From contig CAKSVM010000012.1 of assembly GCA_934503195.1 (NCBI GenBank), positions 1 to 48,055 of the forward strand: a stretch of DNA of 48,055 nt. The letters run 5' to 3'. This document shows, in pieces, positions 47,783 through 48,055 of this stretch. The first letter of the stretch is position 1; each line of letters opens with the position of its first letter. This stretch comes from an uncultured Eubacteriales bacterium (lineage in GTDB: Bacteria; Bacillota; Clostridia; Oscillospirales; CAG-272). A program made the translations under genes and the position numbers. Under the pieces are notes generated by a model. The model searched no databases. It saw nothing but the letters and a program-made list of their open reading frames with translations, and was not told the origin of the DNA.

Positions 47783-48055
47783 TTACTTGCCTTCGGAAGC
47801 GAGGAGACGACCCTTGAGTTCGCCAAGCTCTTCGTAAAGCTCGTGCGGAACGTGGCTGCCGACCTGCGCGTAGAAGTCCTCGATGTTCTTGACATCGTCG
47901 AGCCAGGACTGAGTGTCGATCGAGAGAAGATCCTTTATGGTGTCAACGGTGACTCCGTCAAGACCCTCGATGTTGATGTCCTCAGCCTTCGGAACGAATC
48001 CGATAGGAGTCTCGACAGCGTCGACCTTGCCTTCGCAGCGAGCGAGGATCCAGAG
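47783..48055 (-). CDS. pckG: Phosphoenolpyruvate carboxykinase (GTP), C-terminal part
   Basis: The last 90 codons of a gene that runs off the window; the stop TAA is at 47783-47785. The minus strand reads LWILARCEGKVDAVETPIGF, then VPKAEDINIEGLDG, a WLDDVKNIEDFYAQVG segment and HELYEELGELKGRLL. This matches the C-terminus of GTP-dependent PEPCK (ERCxGKxxAxETPIGxxPxxxDLxxxGL), not the ATP type. The enzyme interconverts oxaloacetate and PEP; in fermenters it often fixes CO2. The codon bias is strong, in line with high expression. It was found by reading the raw sequence, since no start codon is in the window. Confidence 0.9.
   Translation of the reverse strand, partial: LWILARCEGKVDAVETPIGFVPKAEDINIEGLDGVTVDTIKDLLSIDTQSWLDDVKNIEDFYAQVGSHVPHELYEELGELKGRLLASEGK

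Overview
The window looks like a chromosomal segment of an anaerobic, Gram-positive, fairly GC-rich member of Bacillota (class Clostridia, probably an uncultured gut-type lineage). The case rests on near-consensus sigma-A promoters with 17-bp spacers, AGGAGG-type ribosome sites, a Trp T-box leader, DapL, a SleB-type wall hydrolase, VanY/M23-type wall proteins, lipoprotein sugar-binding proteins, GTP-dependent PEPCK, and abundant Fe-S and electron-transfer-flavoprotein proteins with no respiratory oxidase. No phage, plasmid, CRISPR or transposase gene was seen. The lineage is inference; no 16S or marker search was possible.

Layout. 0-9 kb is housekeeping: the end of tRNA-Thr, dapL, a T-box-controlled trpB-type gene, and a uvrB-uvrA operon that ends in a small membrane protein and carries a decayed radical-SAM-like fragment between uvrB and uvrA. 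9-10.8 kb holds a rhomboid-like membrane protein and a secreted sugar-binding-like protein with a C-terminal membrane anchor. 10.9-22.7 kb is a ten-gene minus-strand catabolic operon with a divergent MurR/RpiR regulator: FucI-like isomerase, FAD-linked dehydrogenase, GlcF/GlpC-like Fe-S protein, class II aldolase, PfkB kinase, IolB, DUF4867-like cupin, orphan solute-binding lipoprotein, FGGY kinase and a fused EtfB-EtfA. It resembles the lower half of myo-inositol catabolism without its ring-oxidising top half, joined to a flavin/Fe-S/ETF electron chain.

23.8-24.6 kb is a gene-free, AT-richer inverted-repeat element with a second repeat nested in it. 24.6-31.6 kb holds lysC-amidohydrolase-FkbM, then VanY and a degenerate M23 protein separated by tandem repeat copies. 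31.8-40.0 kb is a second carbohydrate locus: GH-like DUF6259 protein, orphan solute-binding protein and an alpha/alpha-barrel-like protein, divergent from two overlapping AraC regulators, a ROK kinase and a GmhA-type SIS isomerase. 40.9-46.7 kb is the most unusual block: a U32-family Fe-S protein, three tandem paralogous QueG-like double-[4Fe-4S] proteins and a GH-like TIM-barrel protein in one tightly coupled operon, divergent from a third AraC regulator across a perfect dyad that contains both promoters. The window ends in a MITE-like palindrome and the 3' end of pckG.

The candidates for undescribed biology are (1) the QueG-like triplet/U32/GH operon, (2) the ETF-linked truncated inositol-like operon, and (3) a family of structured repeats that share covarying hairpins and sit next to stop codons.
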